Assembly: GCF_900639865.1 (NCBI RefSeq)
Contig: NZ_CAAAHX010000005.1
Location: 288,414 to 352,413 of the forward strand
Origin: Legionella gresilensis
GTDB lineage: Bacteria; Pseudomonadota; Gammaproteobacteria; Legionellales; Legionellaceae
Direction: 5' to 3'
DNA length: 64,000 nucleotides
Shown: in pieces, positions 56,972-64,000 of the stretch
Position numbering within the stretch: position 1 is the first letter of the stretch
Layout of the letters: each line of letters begins with the position of its first letter
Notes under the pieces: generated by a model
What the model was told of the DNA's origin: nothing
Databases searched by the model: none
What the model saw: the letters and a program-made list of their open reading frames with translations, nothing else
Position numbers and translations under genes: made by a program

Positions 56972-57958
56972 ATGTACCTTATCCGTCTTTTTACTAGTTT
57001 TTTTACACAAGATATTCCTTTAAATAACCACCTTAATTCCCTGCCTCAAGAATGTTGGGTTAATATTCTTGAATACCTACAAAAAGATGAAGAAATAAAT
57101 ACCTTAAGACTAGTTTCCACAAAAATGCAACACCTCTCAACCCTAACTGAAGCGGGAAAGAATTATTATCAGCGGAAAGATGCTTTTTTTAACACCTATG
57201 ATAAAGTAAAAGCGATTTCGCAAAAAGATAATAATTATGCGCATTTTTTTGATTCTCATTTAAACGCGCAGGTCACCCAAACACGGGAACAGCTTACTAC
57301 CCCCTCCAATAAATTTGGCCTTTTCATTTATTTTGATAACTCGTTACAATTAGATGAAGAGAAAGCTTACTTAGCTGAGCAATTAGGTACTTTCAATGGA
57401 AGCTTTTTATCTTCGCGAATATATAGCAGCTCTTACTACAATTACCCTACTCATTATTTTTATGCAAAGAGAAGCAAACCTCCCTACTTAAATTCGAATA
57501 AATTTGCTGACCATATTTTTAATCAAATGGATGCAAATCTCAAAATTTATTCACCCATTTATAATAATGTCATATTAATCTTTACGATTGATGCTACAGA
57601 AAGCAATCGTTTTATTAAATTATTAATAGAAAATAAAAATAAAAATAAATATCAATCAAAAATGCCTTTTTTTATCGTTATCTCTCTAAACCCACAAATT
57701 AAAATAGAAGAGTTTGATTATCCTATTTTAAAACTCTTTTTTATCTCATCTAGCTATAGGGAAAGGATAGCGAATGCTTTCTTCTTAAATGACATTCACC
57801 CAGACCTTTGGACTAATACATGCCATAGATATAATTATTATTATCGTCAAAAAATGGAAAATATAGTTAAAGAGATAGAAAATTTATTAGGAAAAATTAT
57901 TGACGTAAAGGAGTCCTTGGAAGCTGATAGTGGCAATCAATTCACTAATAGGATGTAA
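56972..57958 (+). CDS. F-box protein, putative Dot/Icm effector
   Basis: A 328-residue soluble protein. Residues ~22-62 form an F-box (LNSLPQECWVNILEYL, EEINTLRLVSTKMQHL), which in Legionella effectors recruits host Skp1/Cul1 ubiquitin ligase. The remaining ~260 residues alternate strands and helices (NNVILIFTIDATESNRFIKL, MPFFIVISLNP) and could be a target-binding alpha/beta domain, not recognised. A second F-box gene lies 14 kb upstream. Secretion is inferred from domain type. Confidence 0.72.
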   Translation: MYLIRLFTSFFTQDIPLNNHLNSLPQECWVNILEYLQKDEEINTLRLVSTKMQHLSTLTEAGKNYYQRKDAFFNTYDKVKAISQKDNNYAHFFDSHLNAQVTQTREQLTTPSNKFGLFIYFDNSLQLDEEKAYLAEQLGTFNGSFLSSRIYSSSYYNYPTHYFYAKRSKPPYLNSNKFADHIFNQMDANLKIYSPIYNNVILIFTIDATESNRFIKLLIENKNKNKYQSKMPFFIVISLNPQIKIEEFDYPILKLFFISSSYRERIANAFFLNDIHPDLWTNTCHRYNYYYRQKMENIVKEIENLLGKIIDVKESLEADSGNQFTNRM

Positions 57959-58276
57959 ATTTGAAACACCTTATACTTGGTTGGTGAGATCATTTGCCTA
58001 AACTTAATTAAAGTGTCTCACAAAGGAATACTACAATAATTACCTAGAATTTGACCTGAAAAAAACTTAAATAGTTTGTTAATCTAGTAATTCTTATAAT
58101 TTTTAGTTTTTGCAACATATCCATTTTTTATCATTCACTTTTTTGCTGCAAATTAAACTTTACTGATTTTTACATTTAGGGCGCTAATGATTGCAAAGTA
58201 TAAGTGCCTATGGTAGAACTACCATGCTTTTTTATTATTATAGTCTTAACAAAGATTAAATTTCAGGATGAAAAAT
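57959..58276. other. Intergenic region upstream of a beta-barrel gene
   Basis: AT-rich. It contains a weak possible hairpin (GGTAGAACTACC at about 58211-58222), but no T-run and no gene. It should hold the promoter of the two-gene unit that follows. Confidence 0.4.
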
Positions 58277-59107
58277 ATGAAGTTACAAAAAATATATTCC
58301 GCTCTTGCTTTATCACTACCCCTTTATACTGCATTCGCTGGTACCATGGGTCCTGTTGCTCCACCTGCGCTGCTAGGTTATGAAGTGCTGGGAGGTGGCG
58401 GCTGGGCTAATATCGATATATCAGATGCCTACATTCATGTGACAAGCGATGAAAGAGATACATTAGCTAATAACAGCGATGATTGGAATTCTGGCATTGG
58501 ACAACTAGGGATAGGTATGGTAGTACCTTTCATGCAGAATTACAGTGTATTTAACACGGCCAGAGTCCAGTTAAATGGTTATTATACCTCTGAAGATTTA
58601 CATGGGCCAATCTATCGCTTTGGCGACCCTAGTTTTTCCGATTATAGATATAAAATGTCAATTAAAAGCACAAGGCTGATAATTGATGGTCTTTTAGATG
58701 TATTTAGTATTAGCAATTTTTCTCTCTATGCAAAAGGTGGAATAGGCGCTGCTTGGAATCGTGTAAATTATAGAGAAGCTGAGGCACTAAATAATGGAAT
58801 AAGGGCTGTAGGGAATGGCGTAGATTTTAATAAGGCGGTTGGACTACAGAATTTTGGTGGTTGTTCATCAAATACATTAAATTTCCATAAAAATAACAGC
58901 ACTAAATTCGCTGTAGAAGGTGGTGGCGGTATAAGGTATGACTTTAATGAAAGGATTGCTGTCTCTGCTGAATATTTATACGCTCATATAGGTAAGATTA
59001 GTACGGGTTCTGGTGCTGGTTCAGCATGTATTTCTTCAGTAAGCCCAATTAATTTTAAACTCAATGTGCAATCTGCAATTTTAGCTCTTCATTACACATT
59101 TGCTTAA
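58277..59107 (+). CDS. Outer-membrane beta-barrel (OmpA-like/opacity-type) protein
   Basis: A 276-residue exported protein: signal peptide (LQKIYSALALSLPLYTAFAGT), then a Gly-rich N-terminal strand (GYEVLGGGGWANIDIS), strands such as FSLYAKGGIGAAWNRVNY and IAVSAEYLYAHIGK, and a C-terminal strand ending LALHYTFA with terminal aromatic/hydrophobic residues. This is an eight- or ten-stranded barrel pattern. I start at the second ATG (58277) because AGGA lies 8 nt upstream of it. The next gene starts 18 nt downstream. Confidence 0.75.
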   Translation: MKLQKIYSALALSLPLYTAFAGTMGPVAPPALLGYEVLGGGGWANIDISDAYIHVTSDERDTLANNSDDWNSGIGQLGIGMVVPFMQNYSVFNTARVQLNGYYTSEDLHGPIYRFGDPSFSDYRYKMSIKSTRLIIDGLLDVFSISNFSLYAKGGIGAAWNRVNYREAEALNNGIRAVGNGVDFNKAVGLQNFGGCSSNTLNFHKNNSTKFAVEGGGGIRYDFNERIAVSAEYLYAHIGKISTGSGAGSACISSVSPINFKLNVQSAILALHYTFA

Positions 59108-59125
59108 AAAAGAAAAGGAAATTCT

Positions 59126-60184
59126 ATGTTTAAAAAATTGCTTTTATCCTGCAGTCTAGCTTTAAGCGCTATTCTTCCAGGGTTTTGTTATGCTGAGGAT
59201 ATCTCCATTTGCGCGGTCAATGCTCAAGGACTCGAGATTTGTGATGTATCATTCATAGGCATACCCGCTTTTAATCCCATAATGACTACCTTTGCTCTGC
59301 AAACAGGTATATATACTGTAAGAAATAATACACGCGCACCTATAAGATTAAATGGTATTCGATTAGTAAGGCTACCTGGCGATACTTTACCAGCAGCGTC
59401 TTCGTTTATTGACCCTACTGTTCCTAATGCTTGTGGCGCAGCGATTGCTCCCTACGCGACTTGTAATATTAGAGTAGCTCTATTCCCAACCGTAGTAGGT
59501 ACGTTCAATCGTGTATTACGTATTGATATCAATACACGACAATGTAATTTGACCAGTCCTGCTATTGTCTCAACAGTAACTGCTATACCTTTACCACCTA
59601 TTCCAGATTTACCTGCAACGTTCTTTAGCTGTCTAATCACTGGAACTGCTGCTGTTGGTAATGGAGGCGCTAGTATCGTCAATGGTGGGGTGTGCAGCTC
59701 AGCAAACGTAGTTGGATTTCCGCCAGGAGTTGCTCTCTCTATTCACGAAGGGGATGCTATTGCAGCAGCAGATATTGCTAGTATTACAGCAGCTAATACA
59801 TTTTTAAGGTCCTTATGTCCTGTATTCCCTGCTCCTCAGCCCACTTTAGAGGGAGTCTTTACACCAGGTGTATATTGTTTAGGAGGTAGTCCTGAATTAA
59901 CAAACTTGGTTCTAAGTGGTGCAGGCAACTACTTCTTTATAACTGAAGCTGGGTTCTCCACTGCTCCTAACTCTGCTATTACGTTGATTAATGGCGCAAC
60001 GCCAGGTAATGTTGTGTTATCTACTAGTGGTCAAACTACAATTGGAGACAACACTTTACTTAATGGCACTTTAATTGCTGAGCAAGCAAGCTTAAATATT
60101 GGTTCTGGCGTAGTTGTCAGAGGCGCTATTAAAAGCCTAGGAGCTAGCATAACAATAAACCAAATTGTTGCCTCTGCTCCTTAA
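59126..60184 (+). CDS. Exported protein with ice-binding-like (DUF3494) C-terminal domain
   Basis: A 352-residue protein: signal peptide (MFKKLLLSCSLALSAILPGFCYA), an N-terminal ~150-residue domain with a choice-of-anchor-like paired-Cys segment (CGAAIAPYATCNIRV), then a C-terminal DUF3494 beta-helix (AAVGNGGASIVNGGV, VVGFPPGVAL, GAGNYFFITEAGF, AITLINGATPGNVV, TTIGDNTLLNGTLIA, VVVRGAIKS). In other bacteria this fold occurs in ice-binding proteins and adhesins. It is coupled to the barrel gene upstream, so a surface adhesion role seems more likely than ice binding. A terminator follows. Confidence 0.8.
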   Translation: MFKKLLLSCSLALSAILPGFCYAEDISICAVNAQGLEICDVSFIGIPAFNPIMTTFALQTGIYTVRNNTRAPIRLNGIRLVRLPGDTLPAASSFIDPTVPNACGAAIAPYATCNIRVALFPTVVGTFNRVLRIDINTRQCNLTSPAIVSTVTAIPLPPIPDLPATFFSCLITGTAAVGNGGASIVNGGVCSSANVVGFPPGVALSIHEGDAIAAADIASITAANTFLRSLCPVFPAPQPTLEGVFTPGVYCLGGSPELTNLVLSGAGNYFFITEAGFSTAPNSAITLINGATPGNVVLSTSGQTTIGDNTLLNGTLIAEQASLNIGSGVVVRGAIKSLGASITINQIVASAP

Positions 60185-60190
60185 CATTCC

Positions 60191-60236
60191 AACAGGCCCC
60201 AACTTATACTTTGCTTGGGGCTTGTTAAATCTTTTT
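60191..60236 (+). terminator. Rho-independent terminator
   Basis: A 12-bp stem (AACAGGCCCCAA 60191-60202 with TTGGGGCTTGTT 60215-60226, one G-U pair) with a 12-nt loop, followed by AAATCTTTTT. It sits 7 nt after the stop of the DUF3494 gene and is the clearest intrinsic terminator in the window. Confidence 0.9.
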
Positions 60237-60307
60237 CTAAGGGAATAACAGCCCTATTAGATTAACTAACCTTGCCTACACTTTATCGATATTTATCGAG
60301 GTAATTT

Positions 60308-60381
60308 ATTACCCTGTAGTGAATTGTTGTAATAGGGTTATCACATGCTACTACCGTTCAACAATTCACTACTTGGGTAAT
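60308..60381. repeat. Long interrupted inverted repeat
   Basis: ATTACCC-T-GTAGTGAATTGTTG (60308-60329) is matched by CAACAATTCACTAC-TT-GGGTAAT (60359-60381): 14 + 7 complementary bases around a one-versus-two-base bulge, with a 29-nt centre. It lies between the terminator of the DUF3494 gene and the end of the broken EEP gene. There is no T-run. It may be a tiny mobile palindrome or a structured transcript end. Confidence 0.65.
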
Positions 60382-60407
60382 AATAATGATAAACTATTTA
60401 AAATAGA

Positions 60408-61323
60408 TTAAAGCCCCAATGCTTCTGTATTAGTGGTTGAAACAGGCTGAGTATTCTCTAAATTGACTGCAAAGAATAATCCTTTTTTGGGCGTTAATTC
60501 ACGATTTAAAATTAACTTATTAAGTGCTGCTGTAGCTAAATCATCAAAAATGTCAGTATTTATTGGCTTTGTTTTATCTATCGCTATACTTGGTTGATCA
60601 AACGATTGAAGGGTTAAAGGATTACTAGCTTTTAAATTTGCATCACCTAAACAAATTCCTTTAAAATTATCTATAAACTACATCGTTGCAGGTTGCTGGT
60701 TAAAATCGCCGTGGATATTTGCTACTGGTATTTTATCCCCTGTTATTCTATGCGTTAATTCATAAGTTGCACCTCGGTTTCCTAAAATAGGATTAGCATT
60801 TTGAGATAGTGTAAAGATGTTAGGGTTGTATAAAACTGACGTACCGAAAGCATGCGTACCTGTTTTAAGCCATTGCGATTTTAATGCATCTACGTCAATT
60901 AGGTTAGAATCCCCTACTAAGTATTTTAATTTATCTACTAGATATTTAAAATTTTGTGAATTAGGAGCAGGCACTTCTTGCAGTGCTAGCATATCTACAC
61001 CACTATTAAACATATCATAAATATTGCGCCATTTGCTCCATCTGTTCCTTACCATCAGCAGGTAAAGTTTTAACGCCATTTACCTGCGCAAGCGGAGCAA
61101 TTGCAGAGCCAGGATGAAGTATATTCATTGTAGCCATGGCTCCCCAAACAGTGTTTTGAATTATAGGCGGATGGTCGGTTATAGGCCTTGTCACTAAACC
61201 AGCAGTATTATGGTGAAAACTTATATCACGAACATCTAGTTTAGAAACTGCAGAAGAGATATGATAATTTGGCATTAATTTTGATCTAAAAGTAAAAAAT
61301 TTATCCAAATATAGCATAATCAA
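60408..61323 (-). pseudogene. Endonuclease/exonuclease/phosphatase-family gene, disrupted
   Basis: Three in-order pieces of one EEP-superfamily protein (metal-dependent phosphodiesterases, including DNase I and inositol phosphatases). The first frame (from 61323; ATG at 61275 likely the real start) runs to KEQMEQMAQYL and stops; shifting two bases near 61027 continues as NIYDMFNSGVDMLALQEVPAP with the metal-binding Glu, to NIHGDFNQQPATM. A TAG at 60680-60678 interrupts the frame, which then continues in phase (FKGICLGDANLKASN) to TAA at 60408. Context suggests an effector; now probably inactive. Confidence 0.72.
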
Positions 61324-61485
61324 GGTTAAGGAGGTTCGAGCGATAAAAATAATTTTTAGCCAGTATAGCTTTCAGGAACTGAGGAGTAATCACAGTTTCC
61401 AGTAAAACCCATATAAAATAACAATTATTTTTTTTACCTACATTCCTCTTTTAATTTTATATAATCCTAGCAAATTTATACCAAT

Positions 61486-62154
61486 TTAAGTCGTTAATGA
61501 TGGGGATTCTAATTCCTCTAGATTAGTGTCTCCTATTTTAACTTTAGAGGTAAAGAACATGGGCTTTCTGCCTACTTCTAAGATGTTAGAAGCAAGTTTC
61601 GGCTCCTGCATTAGGGAGGTGAGCTGATGATGAAGCCGCAATGTTTCGTAGCGCCAGTCTTTGAGAGCTTGTTGCTGGGCTGGAGATAATAAACGATATA
61701 ATTCCTGTTTGTTTTGGTAGCTTAAGCAAAAAACTTATTATCGCATAATCTTTGTTATCTATAGCACGACGGAAAGCTACGTAATCCTCTTCTGTATAAG
61801 TATCCGATGCCTTAATCATTGAGTATACTTGATGTGGCGCTAACTGCACTAAATACTTGAGTATCCCAAGATGGCCTTTTCCTGCCGCAGCGCTAAAAGC
61901 AAAATAATTTTCAGCTTCAATCATTGCATCTATTAGATCTAGCGCCTGGTTCGCTAAATATTGTAAAACATCTAGATGACCAAGTAATGCTGACCAGCAA
62001 AATGCAGGATATTTAACAGCTTTAATCATTTCCTCCACTTTATTTGGCCACACTATTTGTACTAAATACGCCGCTATACAAGCTTGTATTTGCACATTAT
62101 GAATGTCACGATATCTGCTTTCGCAAGACAATGATAGTTTTTTAACTTATTCAT
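61486..62154 (-). pseudogene. Ankyrin-like putative effector with two homopolymer frameshifts
   Basis: The central frame (62131-61586) has ankyrin-like helical repeats (WSALLGHLDVLQYLANQA; AAAGKGHLGILKYLVQLA). Two shifts disturb it. At the 5' end, ATG 62154 (MNKLKK) joins the main frame only if the A6 run near 62142 has one more A. At the 3' end, dropping one T from the T6 run at 61728-61733 gives a coherent tail (YQNKQELYRLLSPAQQQAL, KPMFFTSKVK, DTNLEELESPSLTT) ending at 61486. The tail has a Glu-rich motif like Dot/Icm signals. Possible phase variation, decay or sequencing error. Confidence 0.7.
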
Positions 62155-62166
62155 GACACTTTTAAT

Positions 62167-62433
62167 TTAAGCTAATCTTTCAACTAACTTTTGCTTAAAT
62201 AAGGCTGTTTGCATAGCTACTTCAAACTGTTGAAATAAATCAAAATGAGTAAGTCTGGCAATCACTCCAATTGCGCGATTTTTTTTCTTAGGCGCCTGAC
62301 AATTTAAGGTGCAATTTTGACAGCGCTTTACCTTATAATGATAAATTATGTAGTCATTTTCTAATAATTTGCCAGGTACTGAATAAAGGAATATAGGTGG
62401 TAATTGGTCAAGAAATTTAAATTCATGTTGCAT
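62167..62433 (-). CDS. Small Cys-motif protein, unknown
   Basis: An 88-residue soluble protein with a compact cysteine cluster (RCQNCTLNCQAPKKK), which could bind a metal or be structural. AAGGGAAAAG before the ATG is a strong ribosome binding site. It lies between the YopJ-like and ankyrin-like genes on the same strand, 12 nt before the latter's ATG, so it is probably co-transcribed. No family recognised. Confidence 0.6.
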   Translation of the reverse strand: MQHEFKFLDQLPPIFLYSVPGKLLENDYIIYHYKVKRCQNCTLNCQAPKKKNRAIGVIARLTHFDLFQQFEVAMQTALFKQKLVERLA

Positions 62434-62527
62434 ATCTTTTCCCTTAACTATTTAAAAATTATGATGGCAGATAATACTCTGTACAGGACAATTTACATTT
62501 ATTATTTTAAGAATTTTATAGACCACA

Positions 62528-63400
62528 TCAGGTTCTCACCTTGCGAGCAAAAGCAATTTGTTTGGCCTGAATCGCTGCGTTAACATCTTTGTTAACTAAA
62601 GGGCAGAAAATAGTATGTCTTGCTACATACTCCATTAACAATTCGCCCTTATTACTCACTCGATAAGTTGCGCATTCTTCATTTTCATCAATACACTGTG
62701 CTAAAAAAATTATTGATTGCGCATTTCTGAATAGAATTGGTGGCAATTTACGCGGATCTAAATCATAGTAATTTTCTTTTTCATTAAAAATACGATGTAA
62801 GGCAATTCTTTCATGCAGGTCATTAATTTTTTTCATTTGTAATATTAGATCTGCTATAAATATGCTACAACTTTCTCCATCTTTTTGCATTGCAGATGGC
62901 TTGTATTTCAGTGAGAAATCATCACAAATAGTCAGTTCTGCATTTTCAAGAGAGTGAGCTATTTCAATAGCAATATCAATATTGCTAGGATCTCCTGCAG
63001 AATCTAAATACAGGATGCCTATTTTATCTGTGGTTACAGAAACATCCATGCCAGACCAGTGCTGATATTCTTCTCCAGTTTCCAAATCTATATCAGTTCG
63101 CTTGTATGCTACTTGAATTCGACCAGGCATTTGTTCTGTACTGTTTTTTAATAATGTCACTATTTGACTAACTAATTGCTCAAAAGTCCCTGTTATTACA
63201 TGGCAATCATTGTTCTTTTTCAAAAAAAGTAATTTGAGTTCCTGCGCTGATAAAGCATAAGCATTATTCGAACTTTTTTGGGATTCTCTTAAATCTCCTT
63301 GGCTTGTTTCGTTTAACTTGGTTAAGATAAAAGCAGAAATAAAAGTATAATCAGGTGAGCGCGATATCTCCCTGTTAGTATTATCATACGTATATGTCAA
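62528..63400 (-). CDS. YopJ-like/CE-clan cysteine enzyme, putative effector
   Basis: A 290-residue soluble protein with a YopJ-type (C55) layout: H114 in EYQHWSGMDVSV, acidic D133 in GILYLDSAGD, a helix (IAIEIAHSLENAELTICDDF), and Q172/C178 in AMQKDGESCSIFIADLIL, similar to QRSSSECGIFSLAL of YopJ. YopJ enzymes acetylate host kinases; related CE-clan enzymes remove ubiquitin-like proteins. The TTG start at 63400 is supported by AGGTGA 5-6 nt upstream. First of a same-strand run of four effector-like genes. Confidence 0.7.
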   Translation of the reverse strand: MTYTYDNTNREISRSPDYTFISAFILTKLNETSQGDLRESQKSSNNAYALSAQELKLLFLKKNNDCHVITGTFEQLVSQIVTLLKNSTEQMPGRIQVAYKRTDIDLETGEEYQHWSGMDVSVTTDKIGILYLDSAGDPSNIDIAIEIAHSLENAELTICDDFSLKYKPSAMQKDGESCSIFIADLILQMKKINDLHERIALHRIFNEKENYYDLDPRKLPPILFRNAQSIIFLAQCIDENEECATYRVSNKGELLMEYVARHTIFCPLVNKDVNAAIQAKQIAFARKVRT

Positions 63401-64000
63401 TAGATCACCTCGTTTTAATTACATAACTACTATATTTGCATGGCATATTATATAGTCATATTATTTTAAAAATACTATCACAAATTTACTCTCGAATTGC
63501 CTCAGTTGCTCTGTTACCAAAGGCCGCGTTGCAAATACTATCAAAGATAGGAAAAGTTAAATTTTAGCTCGATCCCAATTGTAAATACCGAACTGTTCAT
63601 TGATAAAGAATGCTTCAGTTCTCGTACTACATAGCTATTTATTTCATTTACGTTTTTGTGACTTTTATATTATTTACAACAGGGACCAAAAGAGCGGATA
63701 GCGTTGTAGAATCAAATAATCAGTTTCAAGAAACGACCGGCCTGTTGCAAAAGGTAAAAAAGCTTTACACATTTAACCTAACATGATCTAATCGGCAGCT
63801 TTTTATTAAGTTGTAATAACTTATGCAAGGTCGATTTTACAACAAATTGATACATTCGGATAATTTAATTATAGATACCCTGATTGCACCAACTCATCTT
63901 TTAAAAAAGTTAACCAATATGTTGATTTTTCCTTTGTTATTACCCTGGCTTTAAATTATTGGTCATTTCCCAGGCAGCATATTTCGTTTCATTTTTCTTA
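63401..64000. other. 600 bp at the window end without a recognised gene
   Basis: Contains the promoter region of the YopJ-like gene. GGCCTGTTGCAAAA at 63739-63752 resembles the terminal repeats of some insertion sequences (IS6-like), but no partner repeat or transposase is present. A 43-codon frame at 63823-63954 has no ribosome binding site. The region may be the edge of a decayed element. Confidence 0.35.

Noticed and set aside
63739..63954. Insertion-sequence end plus 43-codon frame at the window edge
   Set aside because: Only one short terminal-repeat-like sequence, no transposase and no ribosome binding site.

Overview
The window is AT-rich gammaproteobacterial chromosome and most resembles the genus Legionella or a close relative in the Legionellales. 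The reasons are an outer-membrane protein of the Legionella_OMP family (37145-38230), genes with eukaryote-like domains of the Dot/Icm-effector type (leucine-rich repeats, two F-boxes, ankyrin-like repeats, a papain-like and a YopJ-like cysteine enzyme), a mevalonate-pathway HMG-CoA reductase, and several large signalling proteins with GGDEF and EAL domains. No rRNA, tRNA, CRISPR array or complete insertion sequence was recognised. Effector calls rest on domain type and context only; secretion cannot be shown from sequence.

Layout. 1-6.9 kb: pirin (cut by the window edge), DUF1622 and LRR genes, an LptA/OstA-like secreted protein, a DUF4434 protein, a YbaL/KefB-type antiporter and tag. 6.9-11.0 kb: a tightly coupled tripartite drug-efflux operon on the minus strand (outer-membrane factor, HlyD/EmrA adaptor, DHA2-type MFS pump). 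11.4-17.3 kb: a frameshifted secreted protein, a polyproline lipoprotein, a beta-barrel protein and three effector-like cytosolic proteins; the last has its ribosome binding site buried in a strong hairpin. 17.7-23.7 kb: PAP2 phosphatase, an apparently catalytically dead beta-lactamase-like/DUF302 fusion, truD, a DUF4239 protein, an outer-membrane gene remnant and a methyltransferase.

24.1-34.7 kb is a signalling block. A plus-strand operon (sensor kinase, single-domain response regulator, REC-PAS-GGDEF-EAL) and a minus-strand operon (MHYT kinase, REC-PAS-GGDEF-EAL) converge on an RhlE-type RNA helicase gene. Both modules should feed phosphorelay output into cyclic-di-GMP turnover. 34.9-42.1 kb holds structured intergenic DNA, greB, small unknown genes, Legionella_OMP, and a LysR / aminotransferase / MHS-transporter set. 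42.3-48.9 kb mixes putative effectors (F-box/ankyrin, GNAT-like, papain-like) with a choloylglycine-hydrolase-family enzyme, a DUF486 protein and a cupin.

49.3-53.4 kb is a lipid block: CDP-alcohol phosphatidyltransferase, a frameshifted cdsA and a plsC-like acyltransferase on the plus strand, facing HMG-CoA reductase plus a VTT/DedA-like protein on the minus strand. 54.4-60.2 kb carries an HpnB-like glycosyltransferase, a FUSC transporter, a second F-box protein, a beta-barrel protein and a secreted protein with an ice-binding-like (DUF3494) domain. 60.4-63.4 kb is a same-strand run of four effector-like genes (YopJ-like enzyme, small Cys-motif protein, ankyrin-like protein, EEP-family phosphatase/nuclease); the last two are broken by frameshifts and a stop.

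A recurring theme is one- or two-base frame disruption, often in short A/T runs (near 11574, 20177, 50140, 61027, 61730 and 62142). This could be real gene decay, phase variation or homopolymer sequencing error; read-level checking is the first thing to do.
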